Shown here one piece after another: positions 13,501-25,100 of a stretch of DNA of 64,000 bases. The stretch is from NCBI RefSeq assembly GCF_958295425.1, contig NC_081146.1:11578985-11642984 (forward strand). The letters run 5' to 3'. Source of the DNA: Solea solea. Taxonomy: Eukaryota > Chordata > Actinopteri > Pleuronectiformes > Soleidae. The stretch's first letter is position 1. Each line of letters starts with the position of its first letter. The notes under the pieces were generated by a model that searched no databases, was not told the origin of the DNA, and saw nothing but the letters and a program-made list of their open reading frames with translations. The translations under genes and the position numbers were made by a program.

Positions 13501-14032
13501 GTGCATATAGCAACCTGTCCTCCAACTGAAACGCACATATAGGTCGTTTTATTCCAACCTGTGAAACGTAACAATGGGTTGTTTTCTGAATAGAATAGAA
13601 TAGAAATACTTTATTCGTTTCTATTCTATTCTATTATATTCTATTCTATTCAGAAGAAACATAACTATAGGTCGTCTATTTCCAACCCCTGAATATGACG
13701 TAAAGGTATGTTTTTACTACTATTTTTCAACTCGAATATGCACAGGTGTTAAGGGCAAAAAAGACAGGGTTAGGCAGTAAAAATTTAAAAAAAATATTAA
13801 AAAGGTGGTATAGTTAGGAATCGAACCCTTGTCGACCGTACTCGGGCGCAGTGCTCTCACCACTGAGTGGACTGCCGGTGGCGAAATCAGCAAAGCTACT
13901 AGATACCGCTTCCAAGGTGGAAGTGGTTGCTGTCATGTATACAACCGCTAGGGGCACTGGTTTTGAAAATGTAAACATAGGTCGTAATTCCTGCATACAA
14001 CCTATATGTATTGGAGGACAGTCTTGCATATA
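13501..14032. mobile_element. MITE-like element with imperfect inverted ends
   Basis: CTGTCCTCCAA at 13515-13525 is matched on the opposite strand at 14011-14021. Outside it both sides have ATA(T)GCAA-like bases, and inside both have ACATATAGGTCGT or ACATATAGGTTGT. AGGTCGT occurs three times (13541, 13669, 13979). Length is about 530 bp. Within it lies a GAATA/TATTC hairpin (13586-13653) and a minus-strand tRNA-like segment (13806-13884) with B box GGTTCGATTCC. No transposase frame; superfamily unknown. Confidence 0.55.
13806..13884 (-). repeat. tRNA-like relic
   Basis: The minus strand reads CCACTCAGTGGTGAGAGCAC (A-box-like) followed after about 25 bases by GGTTCGATTCC (perfect B box). The acceptor ends do not pair and the anticodon arm is mismatched, so it is not a functional tRNA gene. 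It is probably a captured SINE head. Confidence 0.5.
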
Positions 14033-14088
14033 AATAACATCTGGAAGACATTTTTATAAGCTGAAAAGAACAGTTTTTTCTGTACACG

Positions 14089-14303
14089 TGGGGTGGTGGC
14101 GGCTCATTGGTGGAGTGGGTTGTCTTTCACAAGGTTGTGTGTTGGATCTCTGGCTCTGCTAGTCTACATCCCAATGTGTCCCTGTGCAAGTCGCTTAACC
14201 CCAAGTTTTTTTTATGAACGATGTGGCACAACTGTAGTGTGAAGCAGTTTTAAGAGTATCAAGAATAGAAAAGCATTATGTAAATACAGATCATTTACCA
14301 TTT
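14089..14303 (+). mobile_element. tRNA-derived fish SINE
   Basis: An A-box-like segment (GGCTCATTGGTGGAGTGGGT, 14101-14120) and a B-box-like GTTGGATCTC near 14141 precede TGTGTCCCTGTGCAAGTCGC and a tail AGAAAAGCATTATGTAAATA. This is a diverged form of the very common teleost SINE that ends in AAAGCGCTATATAAATRCAG. The tail reaches CATTTACCATTT. The same tail recurs near 38490. Confidence 0.8.
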
Positions 14304-15857
14304 CTATTTGATTTTAGGAGGTTGCTGTGGCCTTGAGTGAGCTTTGAGATTTTTGGTGACTCATGCACTCTATTTGAAGGGGTATACTAAGTTTCATCCA
14401 ACCTCCCTAATGTACTTGTCAGATGCATCAACTCCAGTGTAGGGACATTTACACTATTTGCACACACTCACCCAGGTTCACACATATAATTTAAGGACAC
14501 TGAGCTGACTTCCATTCATTTTGACAGTCGAAAAAAACCATTATCCCTAAACTTAGCCATATCCATGTCATGCCTAACCTTAATCTAACAGCAATTTTAG
14601 TTTAGGTCTCAGTGAGGGCTACTAGTCCTGACAAAGTCAGTATTTATGCCAGAAGAGATTCTAAATAGGTAACAAATACAAGTACAACATGATTTCATAA
14701 AAGCCAAAACATCAACGTTGGCTGCACATGAACTCCATTCTCCATTCATGCAGATGAAGCAGCCAGGTCAGGAGGGACTGACAGGTTTTCCATTCCCATG
14801 CTGACACACTACCTGAAGTGCAGAGCCTAATCTCATTTTCACCCCCAAACTTAGTCTATCAGTCACAGCTCCACCTCTGTCATACTTGTTCTCTACCATT
14901 CATGTCATTTTTCATCATCACTGTCATCATCCATCAAGCAGCTCCTCTCTATCGCTCTCTCTTGCCAACAACTTTTGAATATTCAAAGCAGCAAACGACG
15001 TTGACATTTTCTGTTCTTTAAAAATATTCTACCCCCTCTGGCTTTGGGATTTCCCACTGACCAAAGATCGGTTTTAAAAGATCAGTTCATTTCTATGTTA
15101 AAAATGTAGTAGTGCTTTAATCTGTTTAATCTCCAGTAGGGCTGAGAGATTAGGACTGCAGTTATTATATTTACTGCTATAAATACTGGGATATATACAC
15201 TTATATATAAATATACTAACACCTCCCCTTTTAACGTGTCTGACCATACAGGTGTGTCTTTTGTCAGGGTGACGGGGTGAGTCGACTGAGCTGATTGAAT
15301 CAAAGGTTCACATGGATTAAGAAATCAAGTGTTAATATTGTGAAGGTAAGGTTTAGTGTAAAAGTAATATGATGTGAGGATTCTACTTGGAGCTGAGGGA
15401 GCTCAGCGGCTCAGCGCCTGCTCCCACTCCAACCTCATGGAGGAGACTCCTCTTCTCTGAGGAGAATGAATGGCTTTATAGTATTAATGGTAATGTGTAT
15501 CGTTCAAAAACTCAGCGTACTGTCCAGCCCACAAAGCATCATAAGCCATATGTACCCCGTGTCCTCATTTTATGACTCCATTGTCCTCCTGATTTAAATG
15601 CAAAAACAGACCAATGGGTGACAGAAAGGACAGTATTGAATTAGGCTGCATGCCGCCGCCACAGGGCACTCTTAACCTTTTTCCCTTACTGTTTTTCCTT
15701 TGTCTACATTCTTAACAACTTATCCTCAAGTTCCCCTCTAACTTCATCTCATCCTCTCATTCTGAGCAAGAGTAGGGCTTTATAGCTTCAAGTCGAGGGC
15801 CAGAAGACCATTACTGCTGCCCCTGGGAACCAGTCTGGTGCATGCAGGGTAGAAATG

Positions 15858-15882
15858 TGAGAGAGAGAGAGAGAGAGAGAGT
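15858..15882. repeat. (GA)n microsatellite
   Basis: A pure GA run of about 25 bp. Confidence 0.9.
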
Positions 15883-18811
15883 ATAGTTCTGCTTCCAGCT
15901 CAGGACAGATGCTGGCAGCAGTATCATTGTTGAAGTAAACTTGTGCCTTCCAGCATTTGAGAAAGATAAGACCTCGTCAGCAAGCGTTATTGTCTCTTTT
16001 CCAAGGAGAGAGGGGGAATGAAAGGTACAGTACATTCTCTCAACAGTATGTTTGCACTGACCTTTTGAAATGTCCTCCAGGCAGTTAGGGATCAACTGCC
16101 TGATTTGCCCAGGAGAGAGGCGGATGAGTGGCCACATGTGGGGGAAAAAAAAGAGGGGAGAAGGAGAAAGATTAAGACATTTTAAATGCCTCGGTTTATT
16201 TGTCTTATGGCTTAAAAAGTCCATAAAGGCTCTTAGCTCGGTGACTGCACAGATGACGGAGGAAGGTGTGTGCACTTAGTGAAACAACATGTAACACAAC
16301 TGCTGAAAAACACACACTATTTTTGGCTGTATTCAAAATAATCATTAATCAGTTAATCATCCTCATTAACTGTATATAGAAAGGCAAGATTTGAATGAAA
16401 CCTTTTCTATTTGAAAATAATAATTGTTGGCTTGTATAGGCCATCTGAACTATGACACGATGCATTGTAATTAGCTGGTCCAGGCAGTTGTGGGACTGTT
16501 AAATTATGAAATAAAAAATGAACACTTTCATTACATACGATTTCTGACTGGTGAAGTAAATTAGTAAAGTAAATTGTTTTTTTAAAGCCATGTTACTCTC
16601 ACCAGTCAGGAAGTAGAAAACGACTGCTGTATGTCTAGGGAAAGTTTTCCTTTTATGTATAAGTCAGCGTCACGCCATTATCATCATTACATGTCATTGC
16701 TGTAAGTTTATTGGTTCTCTAATGTCTTATTGCTTTGTCCCTGGACAGAATCTGTCATTAGGATAAGAACTTTTTAAATGATATATGTTTAAATTATTAT
16801 TTGTCATTTGCCTCTTACTAATTAGCACATCATCTTATGAAAGCAACAAGCCACTCATGTGTATCCTACTGAAAGCTCCTCATTTCACTGCATGATGGAG
16901 CATTTTTACATTTGTGGACAGGTTTTTCTCCCGACATCAGGGAAATAATGATACTGTTGTACCCTTAAGGCCGTTGGCCAGAGCTTCACTCTTTCTCCTC
17001 TTTAACACTTTATTTTTTTATTTACTTATTTATTTGTGCTGGAGGTTATTGCAGATGGCAGCAAATAAAGAGTGGGGATGGGGGGGGGGCATCGAACCCT
17101 CAGATATTGAGTCTGAATTCCCGCATGACCTCCTCAGACCAGAGTATTAGGGCAGAGTGAAGGCATCTGGTGAAAAGACGAGCATCAAGGCCGATGTGAT
17201 GAAAGCTGGTTGGGGCTCAGACCAGCAGTAATGGCACAGCAAGCAGTGTCAAGGACGCAGCTCAAAGCCTGTTACATAGCCATTGATCCCATTATATTCA
17301 GACCTTTGGTCTCACTTCTTTCTGGTGTAGTGGAGAGTTTGGCCTTGGATGTCAGAGGAACACAGCTTCGCTGCATGGGTTACACAGAGAAAGGCTCTAT
17401 GAATTTTACACTAGAGGAGAGTAAAATGAAAAATGACTGCTGTGCTACACGTTGTTTCCCCCTGTTTTGTTTTTCTGCCGTCGACCATTTAACAATTGCC
17501 ATCTTATTTGGGCTGTTTTTTGTTTTACCGAGTCTGTGTTTTTGACCTTAACTAATGTATCAACGCTGCACAATGCAAGCCGTACCATCTGTTTATCGTC
17601 TTTGCTCCCTCTCCTCATCTGCTGTGGCTTGCCACAGATAGTGTCACCTACAGCCTGTGACCAGGTTGTAGTCCAGTAGTGCTCTATATGAATTACGATG
17701 TGCTGGATCACTGCTAATCTTGTTATGGATGTTCTTTTGCCCTTGGGAGGGGCATCGATGGATGGATGCAACTTTATCAGATTTCATGGTGCTTTGGAGT
17801 ATAATTCATGAAAAATGCTTGTGTGTGTGTGCAGCGAGCATGCACGGTAGTAGTAAACACCACACTTTAATCAGATTAGCCTCATTTATTTAGCATCATT
17901 TACCTTTCACTAAAAACAGGAAACAAGGAGGCAGAGAAAACGAGAACAAATCAACAAAATAAAACAAGACAAGTCACAATTAAAATAAAATAAGAAATAA
18001 AACACCAGGTTTTCGATGTGATTCAAAGGATGAATCAATAAAACCAGTCGAATCAGATAAAGGCGAGTTTTAAAAAGTCATATAAAGATGATGGTTTGGT
18101 AATAACTTGTATAGTTATAACAGCAATAACTTGTATAGTTTAAAGCCAAGTGGCTCGATTAAAAAGACCGCTTCTCGTAATCAACCGTCTTACTTCAACC
18201 AGGAGGAGACTTGTAAGTGAGAGTGTCAGGATGCCCTGTGACTCCTTTAAGGTCAACAGGACTTATGAGACAAAACATCAGAGTATAATCATCTATGACA
18301 TTTCACCAACATGGCATACACTGTGTCGATTTGGGAAAGTGGAGGCTCTCATCCTGGCTAGTTTCCATTTCTTCCCCTTGGAAGCATTCATTTCTCCAAA
18401 GGAAAACTATTAAGCTAGTAATCGCGACCCTGTGTTATTGCTGTAGTTCCATTTTTGTCTGCAGGGATATCACACTTCTCCTTCTTATGAAAGCAACTTT
18501 TGCATCTCGCATCCAGACAAACACACACTCACCCTGATATTGGTATGATTTTGTGTCATACAACTCTGTCAATGCACTGTTACACAAACAACACACTACT
18601 AAAAATACACAAAAAACAATATTTTAAATCTCGCCACAGCAACGCCATCAAATAGCTTAAGTTCAGCTGAGGCTGAGCTAGTTACACCTGCTGCAACATT
18701 TTTCTACAGTGTTTGGAAAAATTGGCTATGTCGGGTTGTGAATTTTAAAGATTTATCTTTTTCTTTTTCTTTTTTTTTTGGAATGGCACAAAACACCATC
18801 ATTCAACTCCA

Positions 18812-18870
18812 CAGACAGTGCTGCACAAAAGTGTTAGGGCACCATCAGCTTTTTTTTCTTTTTTTTTGTT
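18812..18870 (+). repeat. Dispersed repeat fragment (GTGCTGCACAAAAGTGTTAG type)
   Basis: ACAGTGCTGCACAAAAGTGT followed by TAGGGCACCATCAGCTTTTT is shared, with few changes, with 40970-41020. It resembles an end segment of DNA transposons that is common in fish; the family was not assigned. Confidence 0.5.
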
Positions 18871-21451
18871 GCTGTCAGATTCAGTGATCACTTGCATTTG
18901 GAATGATATATGCATTTTTATTGTCTGTTTGTTTATTGCTTTACCTACAAAATAGTTAAGCAGGAATTCAGAAAAGTCGTCCACATATAAATTTACTTAT
19001 GTTTTGGACTCGATGCCTTGAACCAGCAGTTCATCACAACATTGCTTCATTATTAAAGGAGGCTACTCTTATTTTTTTTCTGTCGGAATAAATATACTGC
19101 TTTATTACTGCTCAGTGCGGAAGCATTTTCTAACTGTTTTTGCTCTGAGAGATAACTCACAATTAAATTTGTGATGTAATATAATAAAATATTGTATTAA
19201 CAGTACAATCAAATAAAAGGCTCAATAAAAATAATTAAGAGGAGATCCACATAAATAAATAATTAGCCTTGATGTTGATAGGATAATAGAGAGAGAAACA
19301 TTGGCTCTTAAAAGTTTGAGAACCACCAATTAAGAAGTGGGAATATTCCGCTTAGCACTTTGGAACATGTATGAAAAGTAAAGCTGTTACAATACAGTAA
19401 CATTTGAAACTACTTTTGATAGAAACACAAGTAGACGTTCAGAACTCACATGTATGTATGCATTTAATGGTGATGACTTACTGAAGGCTAGGTTCCATTC
19501 AGAGTGTACAAAGTGCAGACTTTGTGTGCATGGGCGTCATAGTAGCTCTCTGACCTCTTGTACTCTTTGAAAATGACTTGGAGGGAGGTAAAGCCTTTTT
19601 TTCATGGCCTTCTGAAGATGTTATTCATTGAGTCCCCATCAAAGCTAAATTGACATACTTTACCTTTAATATTTGGTCCATCACTGAAGTACACGTATGC
19701 TGTGTGGACGATGTCTCGGGTCTTTTTTCTGATCTCAGCAAGGTCATTTTTCTTGATTTTGTTAACGGATTTCCACATTTTCTAGCCATGCATTTTACTG
19801 TTGTGTGCTTTTACAGTGTTATGCAATCATGCTGTGGCTCTGAAGTCATAATAAAGAAGGCTGAGCACATTGCCCCCGCTCTAAAAACCTTCCTGTGCAA
19901 CATCATCCTTTAAATACAGCATCAGGCCACACTAACACAGCAGGAACATGGTGAAATAAGTACATAGCAGTTGTCATGTTCCTGTTCTCCCCCCCCATGT
20001 CTGATAAGAGGTAATTATGGCAGAAAATATTCAACATATAAGCACGCAAGCTTCTATGTTTTTTTTTTGCTGCCCCAAGGCATTTTATGTTTTTTTGCAG
20101 TTTTTGTGAGCAGCATAACTTGTTTAAGGTGTAAGGCTATGATATGATTACATTTGGTAACGATCCAGACACGGCTCAAGTCTAGTGAAGACTGATACAC
20201 TTAATGCAACTGTTGAATAGAAGAATTTAATGGATAAACCACAAAGAAAAATGGATAACAAGTCGTTCCATTTACATTACACTCGGCTTGAACAATCCTT
20301 TACTACCCTTTGTGTCAAGACCTCAATTCATAATAATAATAAAAAAAAACCATAGACATTTCTTACTTTGTGTGGACTGGGATACAGTATTTTATTAATT
20401 ATATGATTTCACCTTTTTCAATTGGAATTTAAAGAGCGGCAGAGGGACTGGTTCTGGTGTCTTCATGTGGGTCTACAGTAACTTGCAGAGTCAACAGAAA
20501 GGCGTCATCTATAGATACAGCCAGGGTCGCACGTCCAGGCTGTGACCAGCAGCGAGGACAGTGTGGTTGCAGCTCTCCAACACGTTCCTCTTATTTTATT
20601 AGTCCCCTGTGGGCCTAGAGGTTGCAGGAGAGGAGACAGATTCTGAAAGATAATTAAGTAAAGCAAAATGAGTGTGCTGAGATCCACAACCCAGGTCAAG
20701 ACACAAATCAGGGCTTTTTGACAGGGGAGTGTAGGGCCATTGGGCTTTACATTAAAGGCCACATTCTAGTCTTTAGATAATGATCGTCCTCACTTCAACT
20801 TTCTTTATAGCTTGGGTTTGAAGGTTTTGAATCTTAATCTCATTATGTAAAACATTCAGTCAGTCACTCTATGATTTTTCATGTTTTGTCTCATTTGCAC
20901 TTCAGAAAGCAATTACTGTTTTCTCAGCAGACACGGTGGTGCTTTTTAAGAATGGATGACTCCATCAGGTGCCTGTTTCTTCTTTTAAAAAAAGAAATAC
21001 ACCTGAAGGACTCATACTGCTGTGTACCACAGTGAATGAGATGCAAATTTTTGCATGATTAGTCTACACACAAAGTCGACGCAAAGACGAGAGTAGACGT
21101 ATATTACGAAAGATGAGGCACATCGCTAAACTGTGCAAAGGAAAGAGGAAAAAAGGAGGCAGTAACACGTCATGAAAGATGCTTACTGCAGTAAAACTTT
21201 GTGTCCGTCATTCCAGACGACACCGATCATGTGAATTCTGCAATGCAAAGACACCCTTGCCTTGTCCTCTTCAGTCGCTCAAGCTGAAATATTTGAACTT
21301 GGACCAAAAAAAACGTCCTGATGTTGCTGTGTGATGTTAACACAATTATTTCTGTATTCCCTCATGGAATTATTCATCGACCCAGTAGCATCTGTATAAT
21401 GTCATGTCACCTTTCCTCTGGTTGAATGAGGTTGAAAAGTGAATGAGATGC

Positions 21452-21452
21452 T

Positions 21453-21485
<33 letters not shown>

Positions 21486-21505
21486 AAAAAAAAAAAAAAA
21501 AAAAA
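21452..21505. repeat. (TG)n followed by poly-A
   Basis: About 15 TG units, then about 19 A residues after a short TTTA. Confidence 0.95.
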
Positions 21506-22547
21506 GAATGATTCATTTTTATAACTTGTGATTTTAATGTAGGCCTAATGAAATATTGAAACATGTTAGCTTCTTTTAAAGATCATATTAGCTATTAGAA
21601 TAAAGGCTTTTTAATACTACTTTCTTTAGTACTTTGATAGGAATGCCTGCACCTGACATACAGACAGTTCCATTTGCACTTTGGATGTGAACTGAGCTCC
21701 CAGTTATCTTTTGTTTTTGCACTCATGGGAATATGTTGGAATAGTGAGTTGATCATGAGGTGAGGAGATTGTCGGGGATGTTTCTCAATGAGAGGGATAG
21801 AGTGTGTGGGATGTGAATAATTCTCTCTCTGTCTGGCAATTCAGCATTCATATGCCATTTCATTTGGTGCTGCATAAGTGTCTTCAGGACACCTGGCGCC
21901 GAGACTGGGACTATTTCGTCTCGTGGGTTCTTTTCTGAGTGAAAACAGAAAGACCTTGGAATACAAAGGACAACGGTTTTGATTGTCTGAGTACACAGGA
22001 AGGTCTCCCAACATTGGTGTGCTAATCATGTTAGCGTGCGCAGACACAAGGCAGGACAGATGCTAGGAAAAGGGCAATGGGGTTATGTTTTCTTGATTAG
22101 AGGATGCTTCAGGGAGGTTTGTAAATCTCATTTTCTACCCCAGCATCACCTTGTAGAGGGAAAACTGCCATCATTTCTTTCTCTCGCTCGTTCCTGTATT
22201 CACATCAAGCAGTGACTTTGCCAGCACCAACTGCGTCTTTCTCATTAGACGGGGCACATTTCTGTGTTGTTATCGACCACACTTACCTCCACTCAGCAGT
22301 GACTTACCAAAAAATACTTTCATTTATATTTTTTCTGGATAAAACTTTTTGAAAGGTACAGTCAAATCAGAGTTGTTCCTTCTTGATGTGGGTTCATATC
22401 AGTCTTCTTAACACAAATCACCCAGTGACTAACCTGCAGATGCAATATATCCACAAGATTGTTTTAGGTTTTTCTTGCAACCAATTATATTTTCTCTTTC
22501 TGATGCACATTATGTGTGGTGTCCATTATGAAGGATATTCATGATCA

Positions 22548-22812
22548 GAATGTTCATTCATTCATCGTCTACTGTTTTATCTTCCATGAGGGTTGCTCTG
22601 GGGTGGGGGAAGGGGGGGGGAGGGGTTCATCCTGGACAGGTCGGCAAATAGAGATGAACCATTGAATCGTCCAATCATACACCTATGGGCAGTATGTTTT
22701 CGGACATGTGGGAGGAAACAGGAGTACCCGGGGAAAAACCCAACATGCTAGCGCCACACAGAAAGGCCAGAACTGGGACCTGAACCAGCAACCTTCTTAC
22801 TGTGCGACCAGA
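22548..22812 (+). repeat. Dispersed fish repeat, plus orientation
   Basis: Contains the widely repeated teleost text: CATTCATCGTCTAC, CCTGGACAGGTCGGCAAATA, ATACACCTATGGGCAGTATG, GTGGGAGGAAACAGGAGTAC and ACACAGAAAGGCC. It ends in a GGGACCTGAACCAGCAACCTTC-like segment close to 22800. Diverged copy; I do not name the family. A copy in the opposite orientation lies at 24960-25100. The insertion contains the G tract at 22600-22625 and ends about 120 bp before the MAM exon. Confidence 0.7.
22600..22625 (+). other. G-quadruplex-type G tract
   Basis: Four runs of at least four G separated by one or two bases (GGGG-T-GGGGG-AA-G10-A-GGGG). Its base pattern satisfies the usual G4 rule. It lies about 310 bp upstream of the MAM exon, in the sense strand of the intron. 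Confidence 0.75.
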
Positions 22813-22932
22813 TCAGAATGTTTCATACTTAAAATAGCAAATGCTACTGAGTTAATGTGGCATACAGAGTTACACCAGATATTATGAAATATTTTCTATG
22901 AATAACTGATGCAATTCTTTTCTTCCTTTCAG

Positions 22933-23204
22933 GATCATATATGTTGGTGAACTCCTCCCAGCATGCCGTGGGTCATCGTGCTCAGCTGCTGCTGCAGTCG
23001 CTGAGTGAGAATGACACGCACTGCGTCCAGTTAAGCTACTTCATGTATAGCCGCGATGGCCACAGTCCCGGGGCTCTAAGGGCGTACGTGCGAGTCAATG
23101 GCGGTCCACTCGGTAGTCCCGTGTGGAACACATCGGGGTCTCATGGAAAGCAGTGGCATCAGGTTGAGCTGGCTGTCAGCACCTTCTGGCCTAATGAATA
23201 CCAG
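22933..23204 (+). CDS. ptpru: ptpru exon: main part of the MAM domain
   Basis: This 272-bp exon encodes residues 1-90 of the fragment visible here. The MAM domain lies at the N terminus of R2B receptor phosphatases and drives homophilic adhesion between cells. The frame starts with two bases of a split Gly codon (acceptor TTTCAG at 22927-22932) and ends on a whole Gln codon before GTATGA. Motifs include [33 protein letters not shown] and STFWPNEYQ. As I recall human [21 protein letters not shown] and STFWPNEYQ agree better with it than with PTPRM, PTPRK or PTPRT. Asn-X-Ser/Thr sequons sit at residues 6, 26 and 65, and Cys30 is a conserved MAM cysteine. The 272-bp length fits the conserved exon plan of the family. 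Confidence 0.97.
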
Positions 23205-24611
23205 GTATGATCTTTGTCTCAAACTCATATGATAATATATGTGATATTATGTCTGGTTAACTGATGATGTGTTAATGAAAGCCAAACACTCAGGTGTTGA
23301 ACAGTTAAAAAAAAGGTTTCATTTTTGTGGAGATCTGCAGGCCTCATTGACTGATGTCTTGTGCAGCTGAAAAATATTACACAGTCAAGCTGTGTTGATC
23401 ACCACTCATTTTAGCCTGGAGGTGACTCTAGTGTTAATTACTTGCATTTGCAGTGTAATTAGCATTGATTCCCTCATGGATGTAGCCTGTATTATTGCTC
23501 GAGGGCCCTAACTAGGTCTCACATGTTCTCCCTGGTAGAGATTTTACCCACTGAAGCCTGTGTGCAGGGTATTCAGTCGACTCCAGCAAACCCCATGGCA
23601 TGTTAAAGCATAGGAACAAAAGAAAGACAATGAATGGCATCTACTGTGGATGCCTCGTGTGGTGTGGCTTGCAGAGAAGCCCAGTGAGCGTGAGGGATAT
23701 TCATCTAATCATCCAATTAATTTTTTTATGCAGACTTTGCAGAGCTGTCAAAAAGCAATTAATTTGAGATTTGCCAGTTTTATCAAAAATCTCCCTGGCC
23801 CTCTGAGGTCTGTCCTTCAATATATAAATATTATAAATTTAGGGACTGTTCTACCAGCGTCACATGATCCGAAAGTATACTACCTCAGGTCAACAGAACC
23901 AAATGGCGTGACACAGCACGGTTATTTTGCTTTCTCATTAGTATCTTAGTAGCGACAGTATCTTGTACTTTTTTTTTAGTTCCTGCTCTGGCGAGGTTCC
24001 AAGCGAGCTGAGCGAATACAACGCGTGATGTCGTCAGACTGCAGGCCACTGTTTTAGTGCCGTCACTGGAAGAGTCGTCCAAACCGTAGATCAGTTGAAC
24101 GGACTTAACAATCCTGAAAACATGCATTCATCTCCAACTTTTAGCACGGAAATGTCCAAAATCTCAATATTTATCACAAACCCTGACGCTATATGTCAGT
24201 TTCTCTGGCATATAGTTGGAAAACCAACTGTGTAGAGCGAGCTGGGACCATGTAGTGGAAAAAATGGCAAAATATACACAAAAACACATGTAGGAAGGAA
24301 GTTTGTTTGCTGTTATCCATTCACAAGGATTCAAAGGGTTTCAAAATGTATTTTCGTCAGAGTGAAATACTGCCCTTCAGGATAATATTAGTGCTGGTAA
24401 TTATTAAGTTTGAGTTGAAAAGACATGTGTTTTTGTCAGGAAAAGCAAGATGTTTTGAATAATATACATTCTCTTTGATGACAGGTTCAAGGAGAATTTG
24501 ATACCACACTCATATCTGCACATTAAATATGAAGGTATGACTAAGAAACTATTAGTATGAGGCGGGGGAAATGATTAACCCGAGATAGCCGGAGCTTGCT
24601 AAATGTTTGCA

Positions 24612-24765
24612 CTGCCAGCACCATGGCCAAGAGGAAAGGAATTGGGCTCGTAATCGGTTCAATCCTGGGATGGGATGTTCACTACCCGTGTCTAATAGGG
24701 ATGGGTTAAATTCAGAGGACAAATTCACTATTACTAATTGGTGTGTGTGCAAAAATGACTCATTC
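24612..24765 (+). mobile_element. tRNA-derived SINE
   Basis: The head CCATGGCCAAGAGGAAAGGA (A box) and GGTTCAATCC (B box, 24657-24666) resembles a Ser/Leu-type tRNA. The body ends in AATAGGGATGGGTTAAATTC and AGAGGACAAATTCAC, a tail widely repeated in teleosts. Moderately diverged. Confidence 0.75.
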
Positions 24766-24959
24766 TATCAACCTTATGCATAAACTTATTTGAATTCTAC
24801 TAGTTTAATCTTTGCAAAAACTGAAGTATACAATTGAGAGGCTGTGGTTATATAAAGAATCATGTGCTGATTATTTCTTTGCTAAGTGCAGTGACAGGTT
24901 GCCAGGTAGTGTTTTTGTTGGGTTAAAACAAACGAGTTATGACTTGTTAATTCGCACTG

Positions 24960-25100
24960 ATAGTTTGCATGTTCTCCCCGTGTGCACATGGGTTTTCTCG
25001 AGGGTTCGCTCTTCTTTCTACAGTCCAAAAACATGCAGATTAAGGTAAATAGACATTTTAAATGGTTGTTGGTCTCCGTATGTTGGCCCTGTGGGAATCT
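24960..25100 (-). repeat. Dispersed fish repeat, minus orientation
   Basis: Minus-strand copy of the repeat at 22548-22812: TTTGCATGTTCTCCCCGTGT, GGGTTTTCTCGAGGGTTCGC, TCTACAGTCCAAAAACATGC and TATGTTGGCCCTG on the plus strand. The two copies flank the first MAM exon in inverted orientation. Confidence 0.7.

Larger units (their letters stand above)
1..22932 (+). other. ptpru: Non-coding upstream stretch, read as part of a large ptpru intron
   Basis: No exon with coding character was found on either strand. The first downstream exon opens with two bases of a split glycine codon, so at least one coding exon (first half of the MAM domain) and the signal-peptide exon must lie further left. I looked for a GxCTFE-type MAM start and did not see one. 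R2B-family genes are known for very long first introns, so this stretch is most simply one intron. It holds microsatellites, several SINE/MITE insertions (listed separately) and some AT-rich blocks that may be regulatory. Open frames here lack family motifs and overlap low-complexity DNA. Confidence 0.7.

Noticed and set aside
13806..13884. Functional tRNA gene on the minus strand
   Set aside because: The B box is perfect, but the acceptor stem does not pair and the anticodon arm is broken.
15811..16275. 154-residue minus-strand open frame
   Set aside because: Contains a (GA)n-derived Leu-Ser repeat and no family motif; no splice context or neighbour supports it.
1..22932. Missing first MAM exon and signal-peptide exon
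   Set aside because: I searched for GxCTFE-type and leader-like coding sequence with a fitting donor and found none; they most likely lie outside the window, although a diverged exon could have been missed by eye.
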